From: Stenotrophomonas bentonitica
GTDB lineage: Bacteria; Pseudomonadota; Gammaproteobacteria; Xanthomonadales; Xanthomonadaceae
Assembly (NCBI RefSeq): GCF_002887735.1
Contig: NZ_PKQP01000002.1
Location: forward strand, 372,001-436,000
Direction of reading: 5' to 3'
DNA length: 64,000 nucleotides
A program made the translations under genes and the position numbers. Positions 55,853 to 64,000 of this stretch are shown piece after piece (positions within the stretch are counted from its first letter, which is position 1; each line of letters starts with the position of its first letter). Below the pieces are notes generated by a model. The model was given only the letters and a program-made list of their open reading frames with translations, was not told where the DNA came from and ran no database searches.

Positions 55853-57586
55853 TTGACCCAGTCTGAAGCACCCCGTATCCAGCGCCGTCCTGCCGCCGCC
55901 GCCAGCGAGTGGCCCTCGTCCATGTTGCCGTTGCTGCAGCGCCTGTATGCCGCCCGCGGCGTCACGGATGCCGCACAGGCCCAGCCGAAACTGGCCCAGC
56001 TGCTTGCGCCTGAGCTGCTCGGCAGCATGCAGGCTGCGGTGACACTGCTGGCCGATGCGATCGCCAACAACGAACGCATCCTGATCGTCGGTGATTTCGA
56101 CTGCGACGGCGCCACGGCCTGTGCGGTTGGCGTGCGCGGCCTGCGCATGCTCGGCGCGCGCGATGTTGTGCATGCCGTGCCCAACCGCATGCTGCACGGC
56201 TATGGGCTGTCGCCGTCACTGGTGGCCGAACTGGCCCCACTCAACCCCGGGCTGCTGGTCACGGTCGACCATGGCATCGCCTGCCACGCCGGCGTCAACG
56301 CCGCCAAGGCGCTGGGCTGGAAAGTACTGGTCACCGATCATCATCTGCCGGGCGAGCACCTGCCGCCGGCCGATGCCATCGTCGACCCCAACATCAGCGG
56401 CGATGCGTTCCCCAGCAAGGCGCTGGCCGGCGTCGGGGTGATCTTCTACGTGTTGATGGCGCTGCGCCGCCACCTGCGCGAGCAGGGCGCGTACGCCACG
56501 GCCCCGGAGCCGGACCTGCTGACCCTGCTCGACCTGGTCGCGGTCGGTACCGTCGCCGATCTGGTGGCGCTGGATGACAACAACCGCGCCCTGGTCTCGG
56601 CTGGCCTGCGCCGCCTGCGCAGCGGCAAGGGCTGCGTCGGGCTGCAGGCGCTGATCGAAGCCAGCGGGCGCGATGCCTCGCGGCTGACCGGCAGCGACAT
56701 CGGTTTCGCGCTGGGCCCACGTTTGAATGCGGCCGGCCGGCTGGAAGACATGGCGCTGGGCATCGAACTGCTGCTCACCGAAGACCGCGCACATGCGCGT
56801 GAGATCGCCACGACGCTGGAGTCGATCAACACCGAGCGCCGTGCGGTGCAGCAGTTGATGACCGACGACGCCGAGCTGGCCGTGTCCCGTGCGGTGCTCA
56901 GTGCCGAGGGCGTGCGCCCGGTTGCGGCCTGCCTGTTCGATGCCGAGTGGCATCCGGGGGTGGTGGGGCTGGTGGCGTCGAAGATGAAAGATCGCCTGCA
57001 TCGGCCGGTGATTGCGTTTGCGCCTTCAGAGCCAGGTGGCGATTCGCTGCGTGGCTCGGCGCGCTCGATCCCTGGCTTCCATATCCGTGACGCGCTGGCC
57101 TTGGTCAACGCCGCGCACCCGGGCATGATCGACAAGTTCGGTGGCCACGCCATGGCCGCCGGCCTCAGTCTGCCGCACGCGCAGCTGGCCGCCTTCGAGC
57201 AGGCCTTCGTGGAGGTGGTGGAACGTACGCTGGACCCGCTCTCGCTACAGCAGCTGCTGCTGACCGATGGCGAGCTGCTGCCGCAGGAACTGGATTTCGC
57301 CCATGCCGAGGCGCTGCGCCTGGCCGGGCCGTGGGGGCAGGGTTTCCCGGAGCCGTTGTTCGATGGTCACTTCCAGGTAGCCCGCTGGCAGGTGCTCAAA
57401 GAGAAACACCTCAAGCTGAGCCTGCGCGTGCCCGGCCGTGCCGAGCCGATCAGCGCCATCCACTTCAGCGGCTGGACCGGCAATGCACCGGCCAACCAGG
57501 TGCATATCGCCTACCGGCTGGTCAGCGATGATTACCGGGGCGGCGGCGCGATCCAGTTGATTGTGGAGCACTGCGCCGACGCGTGA
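55853..57586 (+). CDS. recJ: Single-stranded-DNA exonuclease RecJ
   Basis: A 577-residue DHH-family 5'-3' exonuclease of mismatch, base-excision and recombination repair. Motifs: VGDFDCDGATA (I), LVTVDHGI and VTDHHLPG (II and III), ALGPRLNAAGRLEDM, and the DHHA1 motif KFGGHAMAAGL. The C-terminal OB-like domain is present. I place the start at TTG 55853, which gives MTQSEAPRIQRRP; the ATG at 55793 lies inside a SMAG repeat and would add 20 residues unlike any RecJ. A convergent DUF1176 gene ends 18 bases away. Confidence 0.93.
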   Translation: MTQSEAPRIQRRPAAAASEWPSSMLPLLQRLYAARGVTDAAQAQPKLAQLLAPELLGSMQAAVTLLADAIANNERILIVGDFDCDGATACAVGVRGLRMLGARDVVHAVPNRMLHGYGLSPSLVAELAPLNPGLLVTVDHGIACHAGVNAAKALGWKVLVTDHHLPGEHLPPADAIVDPNISGDAFPSKALAGVGVIFYVLMALRRHLREQGAYATAPEPDLLTLLDLVAVGTVADLVALDDNNRALVSAGLRRLRSGKGCVGLQALIEASGRDASRLTGSDIGFALGPRLNAAGRLEDMALGIELLLTEDRAHAREIATTLESINTERRAVQQLMTDDAELAVSRAVLSAEGVRPVAACLFDAEWHPGVVGLVASKMKDRLHRPVIAFAPSEPGGDSLRGSARSIPGFHIRDALALVNAAHPGMIDKFGGHAMAAGLSLPHAQLAAFEQAFVEVVERTLDPLSLQQLLLTDGELLPQELDFAHAEALRLAGPWGQGFPEPLFDGHFQVARWQVLKEKHLKLSLRVPGRAEPISAIHFSGWTGNAPANQVHIAYRLVSDDYRGGGAIQLIVEHCADA

Positions 57587-57604
57587 CGGCGGCGCGGATG
57601 CGGC

Positions 57605-58654
57605 TTACTCGCGTACCTGCGTCACCAGCGTCGGCATTTCCCAGGCGCCACCGGCGGCAACCAGGCGGCACAACCCGGTGCTGGAATCGGCCGTCTTCAC
57701 GAACTGCGAGCCGGTCCAGCCCCACGTGGTGGTGGACCAGCAGTCGCCGAGGCCACGGCCCTTCTGCGCCTCCTGGATGGTGCGCACCTCATCCCCCACG
57801 GCTGCCGTGGTGACCAGCCGCGGCTGGTACGGCGCGCGGTCGTTGATCACCCAGTAGCCGTCGCCGGTGTTGTAGGCCCCGCGCCAGCAACTCAGCGACA
57901 CCAACAGCTTGTCGGCACTGAGCCGCTGTACGGTCAGCGCTTCGGGTTCGCCGTCCGGTGACAGGCTGCCGCCGGCGCCCAACGCTTCGCAGTCGTCGGC
58001 CGACGTCACCGCGGCCAGCGCGGCGCGCAGCGCGGGCGACGCGGCGAGCGCCGTATCCGCCGGGCGGGTGGCCACCGGCTTGCCCAGCTGCACGACCGGC
58101 ACCGGCAGTGCGGGCGGCACCGAGGACTCGGCCAGCGTGCCCTTGCGCATCAGCGCACCGGGTGTGCCCAGGCGGCCCTGGAACGCATCCATCTTCAACA
58201 GCACGGCCGAGGCGCCCTGATCGGAAACCGTCCAGCGCGCGCCATCGTCGCCCATAAGCTCGATGCGGCTGTTGCGTGCCAGCGAAGCGAGCAGGGCAGC
58301 GAGTTGCTTCGCGGAAAAGTTGGCGGTGCCCTCGGCGGCATCGAACTGCATCGGGCCCAGCGAGGTGCCATTGATACTCAGGCTGAGCCGCTTGGTGGCC
58401 GTGTTGTCGTCGTACTGGCCGAGCATCAGTTCCGCGTGGACCGGTTGATCCGGCCCGCCCGCGCGGGTGAGCAGGATCGAGACCGGGTCGCCGCCATTGT
58501 CATCGGCCTGATAACCGGCGGCGCGGCAGGTGCGGGTGTTGTCGCAGGCCAGCGTCCAGTCGTGGTGGGTGAACGTCACGCCCTCGATGGGGGCGGCGGC
58601 GTTACCGGGCAGGGCGAGCCCCAACAACAGCGGGGCGGTCAACAACAGGCGCAT
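57605..58654 (-). CDS. Exported DUF1176 protein
   Basis: A 349-residue protein with a signal peptide (MRLLLTAPLLLGLALPGNAAA). After it come HHDWTLACDNTRTCRAAGY and GQYDDNTATKRLSL, and paired cysteines near CWRGAYNTGDGYWVINDR and GLGDCWSTTTWGW, as in the DUF1176 family of periplasmic proteins. Function unknown. The start ATG 58654 is chosen because the signal peptide begins there. It is divergent from the VIT/DUF2135 gene with 148 bases between. Confidence 0.8.
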   Translation of the reverse strand: MRLLLTAPLLLGLALPGNAAAPIEGVTFTHHDWTLACDNTRTCRAAGYQADDNGGDPVSILLTRAGGPDQPVHAELMLGQYDDNTATKRLSLSINGTSLGPMQFDAAEGTANFSAKQLAALLASLARNSRIELMGDDGARWTVSDQGASAVLLKMDAFQGRLGTPGALMRKGTLAESSVPPALPVPVVQLGKPVATRPADTALAASPALRAALAAVTSADDCEALGAGGSLSPDGEPEALTVQRLSADKLLVSLSCWRGAYNTGDGYWVINDRAPYQPRLVTTAAVGDEVRTIQEAQKGRGLGDCWSTTTWGWTGSQFVKTADSSTGLCRLVAAGGAWEMPTLVTQVRE

Positions 58655-58802
58655 GCGGCATCCTTGGTCCATCAATCCGTGGAGAGCGATCTTGGCCCAG
58701 CGCGGATGAGGCGTCCATGACCGGAACAGGCGATTGCCACCGCTCAACCCCGTTGTGGATCGCGGTGCGTTCAATGGAGGGTCAACGGATCAGGAGCGTC
58801 AC

Positions 58803-61682
58803 ATGGGACTCGCACTGCGCAGTATCGGTCTGCTCGCGCTGCTGTGCTGGCAGCTGCCCAGCGCCCACGCACAGCCACGGCGTTTTCCCTCGCCACGCCC
58901 ACCCATCCTGCAGGTCGCCGGTGCCGAGGTGCCGGTGCGGTTGACCGAGGCCCACATCGACAGCCGCGTCGTGGCAGGGCTCGGCGAAACCACGATCGAA
59001 TTGACCTTCCACAATCCCAATGCGCGCGTGCTGGAAGGGCAGCTGGAATTCCCGTTGGCCTACGGCCAGCAGGTGGCCGGTTTCGCACTGGATATCGATG
59101 GCACGCTTCGCGATGCGGTGCCGGTACCCAAGGCGCAGGGACGCCAGGTCTTCGAGGCGATCGAACGCCGCCAGGTCGATCCGGGTCTGCTGGAACAGAC
59201 CGCCGGCAACCAGTTCCGGCTGCGCATGTATCCGATCCCGGCGCGTGGCGAGCGGCGTGTGCGGCTGGTGCTGCGTGACAGCCTGCCGCCCGTGCCGCAG
59301 GGTCTGCACTGGTCACTGCCGGTGTCCTTCGCACACCAGGCCGAGCAACTGACGCTGCGGTTGGAGACCAGTGGGACCGGCAAGCCGGTCGGCGTGGGCG
59401 TCCATCCTCTCGGGTTTACGTTGAAGACCGATGCCTACGCGGCGCAGTGGCAGGGGCGGGGCGCGGACCTGCCTGCCCAACTGCAATGGAGCCTGCCGCT
59501 CGCGCGCAGCACTGACGTGGTCACCGGGCTGCAGGATGGGCAGCGCTATCTGCTGGCCAGCGTGCCGGTCCGCCCCCCGACCGCCGCGCGCGTCCTGCCT
59601 GCGCGCATAGGTCTGCTCTGGGATGCCTCCGGTTCGGCCGGTACGCGTAACCGTGCGGCTGAACTGGCCGTGCTGGACCGCTATTTCCAGGCGTTCGGCA
59701 CGGGCCAGGTCCAGCTGACGGTGCTGCGTGACCGCAGCGAAGCGCCGCGCGAGTTCCCGATCACCCGGGGCAACTGGTCGGCGCTGCGCGAGTACCTGCT
59801 GGCGCTGCCTCATGATGGCGCCAGTGCGCTGGGCGACTGGACGCCGAACCGCACGATCGGCGAGTACCTGCTGGTCAGCGATGGCCTGGCCAACTATGGC
59901 CGCCAGACGTTGCCCACCCTGTCGCCCGATCAGCGCCTGTATGCATTGAGCAGCGCCGGTGCGAAGACCGACGCGCCGCGCCTTCGTGCGTGGACCAGCG
60001 CCCATCATGGTCAGCTGCTGCAGCTGCGCGACGAGGCGGAGGTGGAGACGGTAATGCCGCTGCTGCTGCGGCAGCCCGCCGAAGTGACCGATGTGCTGGC
60101 ACGTGGCGTGGAGGACGTGAGCGTGGATGCCTCGCGGGCTGCGCAGGGCTGGATTCGCGTCACCGGCCGCGTGCTGCGTCCCGATGCGACGGTGCTGCTG
60201 TCCCTGCGTGGTGGCGACAGCGATCCGCAGCCGGTCACGCTCAACGTCGCGAACGCGCGTGCGGTCGACGGCGGCCTGGTCGCTCACGCGTGGGCGAATG
60301 ACCGGTTGGCAGCACTGGCGGCGGACTCCGCCGGGGCGCCGGCCGCCAAAGCACTGGCCCGGCAGTTCGGGATCGTGACGGCCGATACGTCGCTGCTGGT
60401 CCTGGAGACGCTGGAGGACTATCTGCGCTATGGCATCCGCCCGCCGGCCCCGCTGCGCGCGGCCTACGACCAGCGCCATGCGTTGACGGTGGCCGACGTG
60501 GCAACCGAGCGGAAGCGCCGCCTGGATGGCATCGCCGGCCAGTTCGCCGAGCGCGAACAGTGGTGGAATACCCGCTGGCCAAAAGATACGCCGCCGCAGC
60601 CCAAGCAGGAATCCCGATCCGTCGCCGCGTCGGTGGCCATGGCGATGGCCGCGCCACCGCCGGCACCTGCAGCGCCGATGGCGCTGGACCGTGTCGAGCT
60701 GACCGCCTCGGCGGCGGCCGATGAGGCGGAGGCCACCTCCGAGCGTCGCCCCAAATCGGCACCCAGGGCCAACAGCGGCCAGATCACACTGACGCTGGCA
60801 CCGTGGGCACCGGATTCGGCCTATGCGCGCCGCCTGCGCGATGCCACGCCGGCGCAGCTGTATCCGCTGTACCTGCAGGAGCGCGAACAGCACGCCGGCA
60901 GCAGCGCGTTCTATCTGGACGTGGCCGATCTGCTGCTGGCCAGCGGACAGCGGGAGCTGGCCCTGCGCGTGCTCTCCAACCTCGCCGAGATGGAACTGGA
61001 AAACCGCCACGTGCTGCGCGTGCTCGGCTATCGCCTTATGCAGGCCAAGGCGCCCGCGCTGGCGGTGCCGGTGTTCCGCCAGGTGCTGGCGATGGGCGAG
61101 GAAGAGCCGCAGAGTTTCCGTGACCTGGGCCTGGCCCTGGAAGCGGCCGGGCAGCACCAGGCGGCGGTGGCATCGCTGTATGAAGTGGTGGTGCGCCCGT
61201 GGGATGGGCGGTTCGACGGCATCTCGCTGATCGCGCTGGACGAACTGACCCGGCTGATCGCGCGCGAGCGTGTGGACGCCTCGGCCATCGATCCACGCCT
61301 GCGCCGTGCGATGCCGCTGGACCTGCGCGTGGTGCTGAGCTGGGACAGCGACAACAGCGACATGGACCTGTGGGTCACCGATCCCAATGGCGAGCGCGCC
61401 TACTACGGCAACCGGCTGACCTACCAGGGCGGGCAGATGTCGCAGGACTTCACCGGCGGCTATGGCCCGGAGCAGTTCTCGTTGCGCGATGCCAAGCCGG
61501 GCATCTACCGGATCGAAGCGAACTACTTCGGCAGCCGCGAGCAGCTGGTCACCGGCGCCACCACCTTGATGCTGCGCCTGAGCACCCGATGGGGCAGCCG
61601 CGACCAGCGCGACCAGCAGGTCACGCTGCGGTTGAAGGACCGTGCGGAAACGGTGCTGGTCGGGGAGTTCGAGGTGAAGTGA
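58803..61682 (+). CDS. Exported VIT / vWA-like / TPR / DUF2135 protein
   Basis: A 959-residue modular protein. Signal peptide (about 1-25, LLALLCWQLPSAHA), VIT domain (about 35-170, with VVAGLGETTIELTFHNPN), a vWA-like domain whose metal site is WDASGSAG (near 273), an Ala/Pro-rich linker (about 605-665), a helical TPR-like part (about 690-830) and a C-terminal DUF2135 domain with WDSDNSDMDLWVTDPNGE (from 847) and GGYGPEQFSL. The family is known but uncharacterised; it is probably a periplasmic or surface scaffold. AGGAG lies 6 bases before the ATG. Confidence 0.83.
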   Translation: MGLALRSIGLLALLCWQLPSAHAQPRRFPSPRPPILQVAGAEVPVRLTEAHIDSRVVAGLGETTIELTFHNPNARVLEGQLEFPLAYGQQVAGFALDIDGTLRDAVPVPKAQGRQVFEAIERRQVDPGLLEQTAGNQFRLRMYPIPARGERRVRLVLRDSLPPVPQGLHWSLPVSFAHQAEQLTLRLETSGTGKPVGVGVHPLGFTLKTDAYAAQWQGRGADLPAQLQWSLPLARSTDVVTGLQDGQRYLLASVPVRPPTAARVLPARIGLLWDASGSAGTRNRAAELAVLDRYFQAFGTGQVQLTVLRDRSEAPREFPITRGNWSALREYLLALPHDGASALGDWTPNRTIGEYLLVSDGLANYGRQTLPTLSPDQRLYALSSAGAKTDAPRLRAWTSAHHGQLLQLRDEAEVETVMPLLLRQPAEVTDVLARGVEDVSVDASRAAQGWIRVTGRVLRPDATVLLSLRGGDSDPQPVTLNVANARAVDGGLVAHAWANDRLAALAADSAGAPAAKALARQFGIVTADTSLLVLETLEDYLRYGIRPPAPLRAAYDQRHALTVADVATERKRRLDGIAGQFAEREQWWNTRWPKDTPPQPKQESRSVAASVAMAMAAPPPAPAAPMALDRVELTASAAADEAEATSERRPKSAPRANSGQITLTLAPWAPDSAYARRLRDATPAQLYPLYLQEREQHAGSSAFYLDVADLLLASGQRELALRVLSNLAEMELENRHVLRVLGYRLMQAKAPALAVPVFRQVLAMGEEEPQSFRDLGLALEAAGQHQAAVASLYEVVVRPWDGRFDGISLIALDELTRLIARERVDASAIDPRLRRAMPLDLRVVLSWDSDNSDMDLWVTDPNGERAYYGNRLTYQGGQMSQDFTGGYGPEQFSLRDAKPGIYRIEANYFGSREQLVTGATTLMLRLSTRWGSRDQRDQQVTLRLKDRAETVLVGEFEVK

Positions 61683-61710
61683 GCCCCCGCAAGCGGAATC
61701 CGTGAGGCCG

Positions 61711-61731
61711 CCGCCGTTTATTTGACGGCGG
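61711..61731. repeat. Hairpin containing the PAP2 gene stop codon
   Basis: CCGCCGT and ACGGCGG form a 7-bp stem whose 7-base loop holds the TAA stop codon of the minus-strand PAP2 gene. It lies between two convergent genes. It may limit antisense read-through, but there is no T-run. Confidence 0.5.
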
Positions 61732-62710
61732 TGGCCCGAGGCAGGCTGCGCGCCGCCAGCGGCCAGTACCCCGCCAGGGCAATGCCGCCCATGAAGATCG
61801 CCGCGTTGCCGATGGCATCGAACACCACCTCCACCACCGCTGCGTCAGGGAGTGCCAGTGCGACGGCGACTGCCTCCAGCACGGGGCTGATGACGAGATA
61901 CAGCCCGATGACGGCCATGACGCGCCCGATCCGCTGCCACGGTGTGTACGGATCCAGCGGCCAGCCGCGCCAGTGCAGGAAGGCGAACACCAGCAGCAGC
62001 CCCAGATACCGCCCCGCGCTGTCTGCCGGGACGAACGCGGTCGTCAGCGCCGCTGCCGTCACGCCGACGCCGAGGGTGGCGAGGATGAGGTGGCGGGTTC
62101 GATTACGGCGCGCGGGCGCTGGCAGGCACTGCCAGGCAAGCCAGCCCAAGGCCATCCCGACCAGCCAGCCGCCCAGCACATCGGACAGGAAATGCCGCCC
62201 CAGGTACATCCGAGACAGCGCCATCAGCAATGGCCAGCCGATCAGCAGCGCGATTCGCCAGCCAGCACTGCGGATACCGAAGCACAGCACCCCGGCCGTC
62301 ATGGCAGCCGTCGCCACCCCCACATGACCGCTGATGAATCCGTAGTCCGGATCCGGCTGCGCACGCAGGGCGGCAATCGCTTCATCGGTCGGCAGCGTCC
62401 AGAACGATCCGGCAGCGCCATCGGCGACCAGCGCGTGGCTCGGCCGGCCCTTGTCCAGCACGTGGATGTCGACATCGCTGGGGCGGGGCAGGGCGGCACC
62501 CTCCTTGATCGCGTGCGTGGCCATCGACATCAGCAGTACCGCCAGCATGATGCCCAGCCCCGCGCGCAGACGCACCCCGAAGCTGCAGACCACGATCAAC
62601 AGCACGTACGCCCATTCGTAGCCCAGCGCGCTGACGAAGTTCATCAGCGGCAACATCCACGCTGCATCGAAGAAGGACTGCAGCCACACATGCCAATGGG
62701 TCTGGAACAT
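61718..62710 (-). CDS. PAP2-family phosphatase, membrane
   Basis: A 330-residue inner-membrane protein with about 9 helices. The three PAP2 motifs are KEGAALPRP, FISGHVG and SRMYLGRHFLSDVLGG; catalytic His residues are those of the second and third motifs. It would dephosphorylate a lipid such as undecaprenyl pyrophosphate or phosphatidic acid. A loop of about 45 residues between motifs 1 and 2 (DIHVLDKGRPSHALV) is long. It follows the acyltransferase gene by 9 bases and may share its mRNA. Confidence 0.88.
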   Translation of the reverse strand: MFQTHWHVWLQSFFDAAWMLPLMNFVSALGYEWAYVLLIVVCSFGVRLRAGLGIMLAVLLMSMATHAIKEGAALPRPSDVDIHVLDKGRPSHALVADGAAGSFWTLPTDEAIAALRAQPDPDYGFISGHVGVATAAMTAGVLCFGIRSAGWRIALLIGWPLLMALSRMYLGRHFLSDVLGGWLVGMALGWLAWQCLPAPARRNRTRHLILATLGVGVTAAALTTAFVPADSAGRYLGLLLVFAFLHWRGWPLDPYTPWQRIGRVMAVIGLYLVISPVLEAVAVALALPDAAVVEVVFDAIGNAAIFMGGIALAGYWPLAARSLPRATAVK

Positions 62711-62719
62711 CCGTATTCC

Positions 62720-63925
62720 TCAGTGCCGGGCCACCGCCCGCGTGACCGGCAACGATAGCGGCTCCCGGCGCAGTCCGAAAAGAGGACGCAGCCAGGCGAT
62801 GCGCCGGATCAGCCCTTCGTGCAGCACCAGGCAACCCGCCACGGTTCCGGCCAGGACCAGCAGTGGCTCCCACCATGGCCCCAGGTGCAGCGGTTTGAGC
62901 CAGAACAGCAGCGCGATGATCAGGCTCTGGTGCAGGATGTACCAGGGATACACCGCCTCGGTGCAGTACGGCAGCCAGCGGAACGGGCGATCCAGATACA
63001 CCTTGGCCCAGCCGAGCAGGGTCAGCAGCACGGCCCACAGGTACAGCGACTGGCTGGCCATCACCTGCAGCGTCCAGACACTGTCCGGCCACTGCCGCAG
63101 CACCGAATCGGCCGGCAACACCCGCCCCAGGAGGCGGATGCCGAAGTACCAGCTCGCCGCAACGGCTGCCACCCACAGGGTGCTCCTGCGCAGCTCGACC
63201 ACGCGCGCCCAGAACGGGGTGGCGCGGGCAAGCAGGTAGCCGGCGAGGAATACCGTGCCGTACTTGGCGTGCTGGTACCAATCGCCGAACAGCAGGTTGG
63301 TGGACGGGAACCGGGGATCGAGCCAGGCCACCCAGCCGAAGGAGAGCAGGCTGGGCACCCCGATCAGCAGCGGCGCCGGCGCACGGGCGAAGCGCTCCAC
63401 GGCGCGATGCACGGCAGCGGTATCCAGGACGGGCATCAGCAAGGCCAGCATCAGCGTGTAGACCCACAGGTAGGCCAGGTACCACAGGTGGTTCCAGGTG
63501 ATGCGCAGCTGCCAGCCGGCAAAGCTGTCCTGCGGCCAGGCCGGCATCTGCCAGTAGCGCAGCAGGAACGCGCCGAAGCCGGGCTCGATGCGGCCGTTGG
63601 TCACTGCCTCGCAGTAGGGTTGGATCGGCACCACCACCCACATCCCGAACACCAGCGGCACCAGCAACCGCCACGAGCGCAGCACGGCAAAGCGCACGAT
63701 GCGTGTCTCCGGCCGCATCAAGGCGATGGCGATGCCCGAGAGCAGAAACAACAGCTGCATCCGCCAGCGGTTGACCAGCAGCATCGGCCATTGCAGCCAC
63801 TCGGCGGTGTGGTCGCTCTTGAGATGGAACCCCCAGCCGTCCACGTAGGCCATGGCGGTGTGATACAGGATGAGCAGGGCGAAGGCGAGTACGCGCAGGG
63901 CGTCGATGTCGTGGCGGCGTGGCAT
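62720..63925 (-). CDS. Acyltransferase family 3 membrane protein
   Basis: A 401-residue inner-membrane protein with about 10 helices. It begins RRHDIDALRVLAFALLILYHTAM, the R-D-x-L-R-x-x-x...H signature of acyltransferase-3 (OafB/NolL/OpgC-type) enzymes that add acetyl or succinyl groups to sugars or lipids. WNHLWYLAYLWVYTL and HQSLII follow the family layout. The start at ATG 63925 is uncertain; a TTG at 63988 would add 21 residues. The right flank of the window lies upstream of this gene. Confidence 0.8.
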   Translation of the reverse strand: MPRRHDIDALRVLAFALLILYHTAMAYVDGWGFHLKSDHTAEWLQWPMLLVNRWRMQLLFLLSGIAIALMRPETRIVRFAVLRSWRLLVPLVFGMWVVVPIQPYCEAVTNGRIEPGFGAFLLRYWQMPAWPQDSFAGWQLRITWNHLWYLAYLWVYTLMLALLMPVLDTAAVHRAVERFARAPAPLLIGVPSLLSFGWVAWLDPRFPSTNLLFGDWYQHAKYGTVFLAGYLLARATPFWARVVELRRSTLWVAAVAASWYFGIRLLGRVLPADSVLRQWPDSVWTLQVMASQSLYLWAVLLTLLGWAKVYLDRPFRWLPYCTEAVYPWYILHQSLIIALLFWLKPLHLGPWWEPLLVLAGTVAGCLVLHEGLIRRIAWLRPLFGLRREPLSLPVTRAVARH

Positions 63926-64000
63926 GGACGGGGCAGGGAGGGCAGGAGCCTCCACGGTGCGCACTGGCAGGGGGTTCGGCCACGCCAAAGGGCTCTGCCG

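Overview
The window is high-GC, densely packed bacterial chromosome. It looks like Stenotrophomonas or a close Xanthomonadaceae relative. Three things point there: GTAG-headed palindromic repeats of the SMAG type described in Stenotrophomonas maltophilia (21790-21844, 24595-24691, 55734-55802); a greA / rpfE-like / recJ block as known from Xanthomonas; and a large Caulobacter/Xanthomonas-type TonB-dependent receptor beside secreted glycosidases and a LacI regulator. I see no rRNA, tRNA, CRISPR array, insertion sequence or prophage. Nearly all the DNA is coding.

Region by region. 1-6248: a compact histidine operon, hisG(end)-hisD-hisC-hisB-hisH-hisA-hisF-hisI, whose genes overlap by a few bases. 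6342-7940: an exported calcineurin-like phosphoesterase. 7996-24533: an accessory sugar locus. It holds glucokinase, exported GlcNAc-Asn asparaginase and CutC (one operon); a TonB-dependent receptor on the minus strand; then GH92 alpha-mannosidase, LacI regulator, FucP/GluP-type transporter, fructokinase, mannose-isomerase-like AGE protein and GH2 beta-mannosidase on the plus strand. 24595-26893: repeats around the methionine-salvage genes mtnB-mtnD-mtnC. 26962-29936: two paralogous amino-acid permeases. 30122-33550: a Nudix hydrolase, serA, and a divergent D-2-hydroxyglutarate dehydrogenase-type flavoprotein. 33612-39501: envelope proteins, a two-component system and lipoproteins. 39491-45780: an EF-P-like factor, then a branched-chain amino-acid catabolic group with an embedded PAS/GGDEF/EAL protein. 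45861-48261: feoA-feoB-feoC-like behind a Fur-box-like site. 48328-57586: dapB, carA, a small secreted protein, carB, greA, rpfE-like, recJ. 57605-63925: DUF1176 protein, VIT/DUF2135 surface protein, PAP2 phosphatase and acyltransferase.

How the genes work together. The sugar locus reads as a high-mannose N-glycan or mannoside scavenging system. A receptor brings glycan through the outer membrane, GH92 and GH2 enzymes remove alpha- and beta-mannose, the asparaginase cuts GlcNAc-Asn, and free mannose would enter the cell by the FucP-type carrier and be converted mannose -> fructose -> fructose-6-phosphate. Four copies of a palindrome close to TTRRATCGATYYAA lie upstream of glk, in front of the receptor gene, in the middle of the divergent region, and in front of the GH92 gene. 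They are my candidates for the LacI-family operator and would tie the three transcripts into one regulon. The carAB, dapB, his, serA and mtn genes are core metabolism. Functions are inferred from motifs read by eye; no database search was possible.
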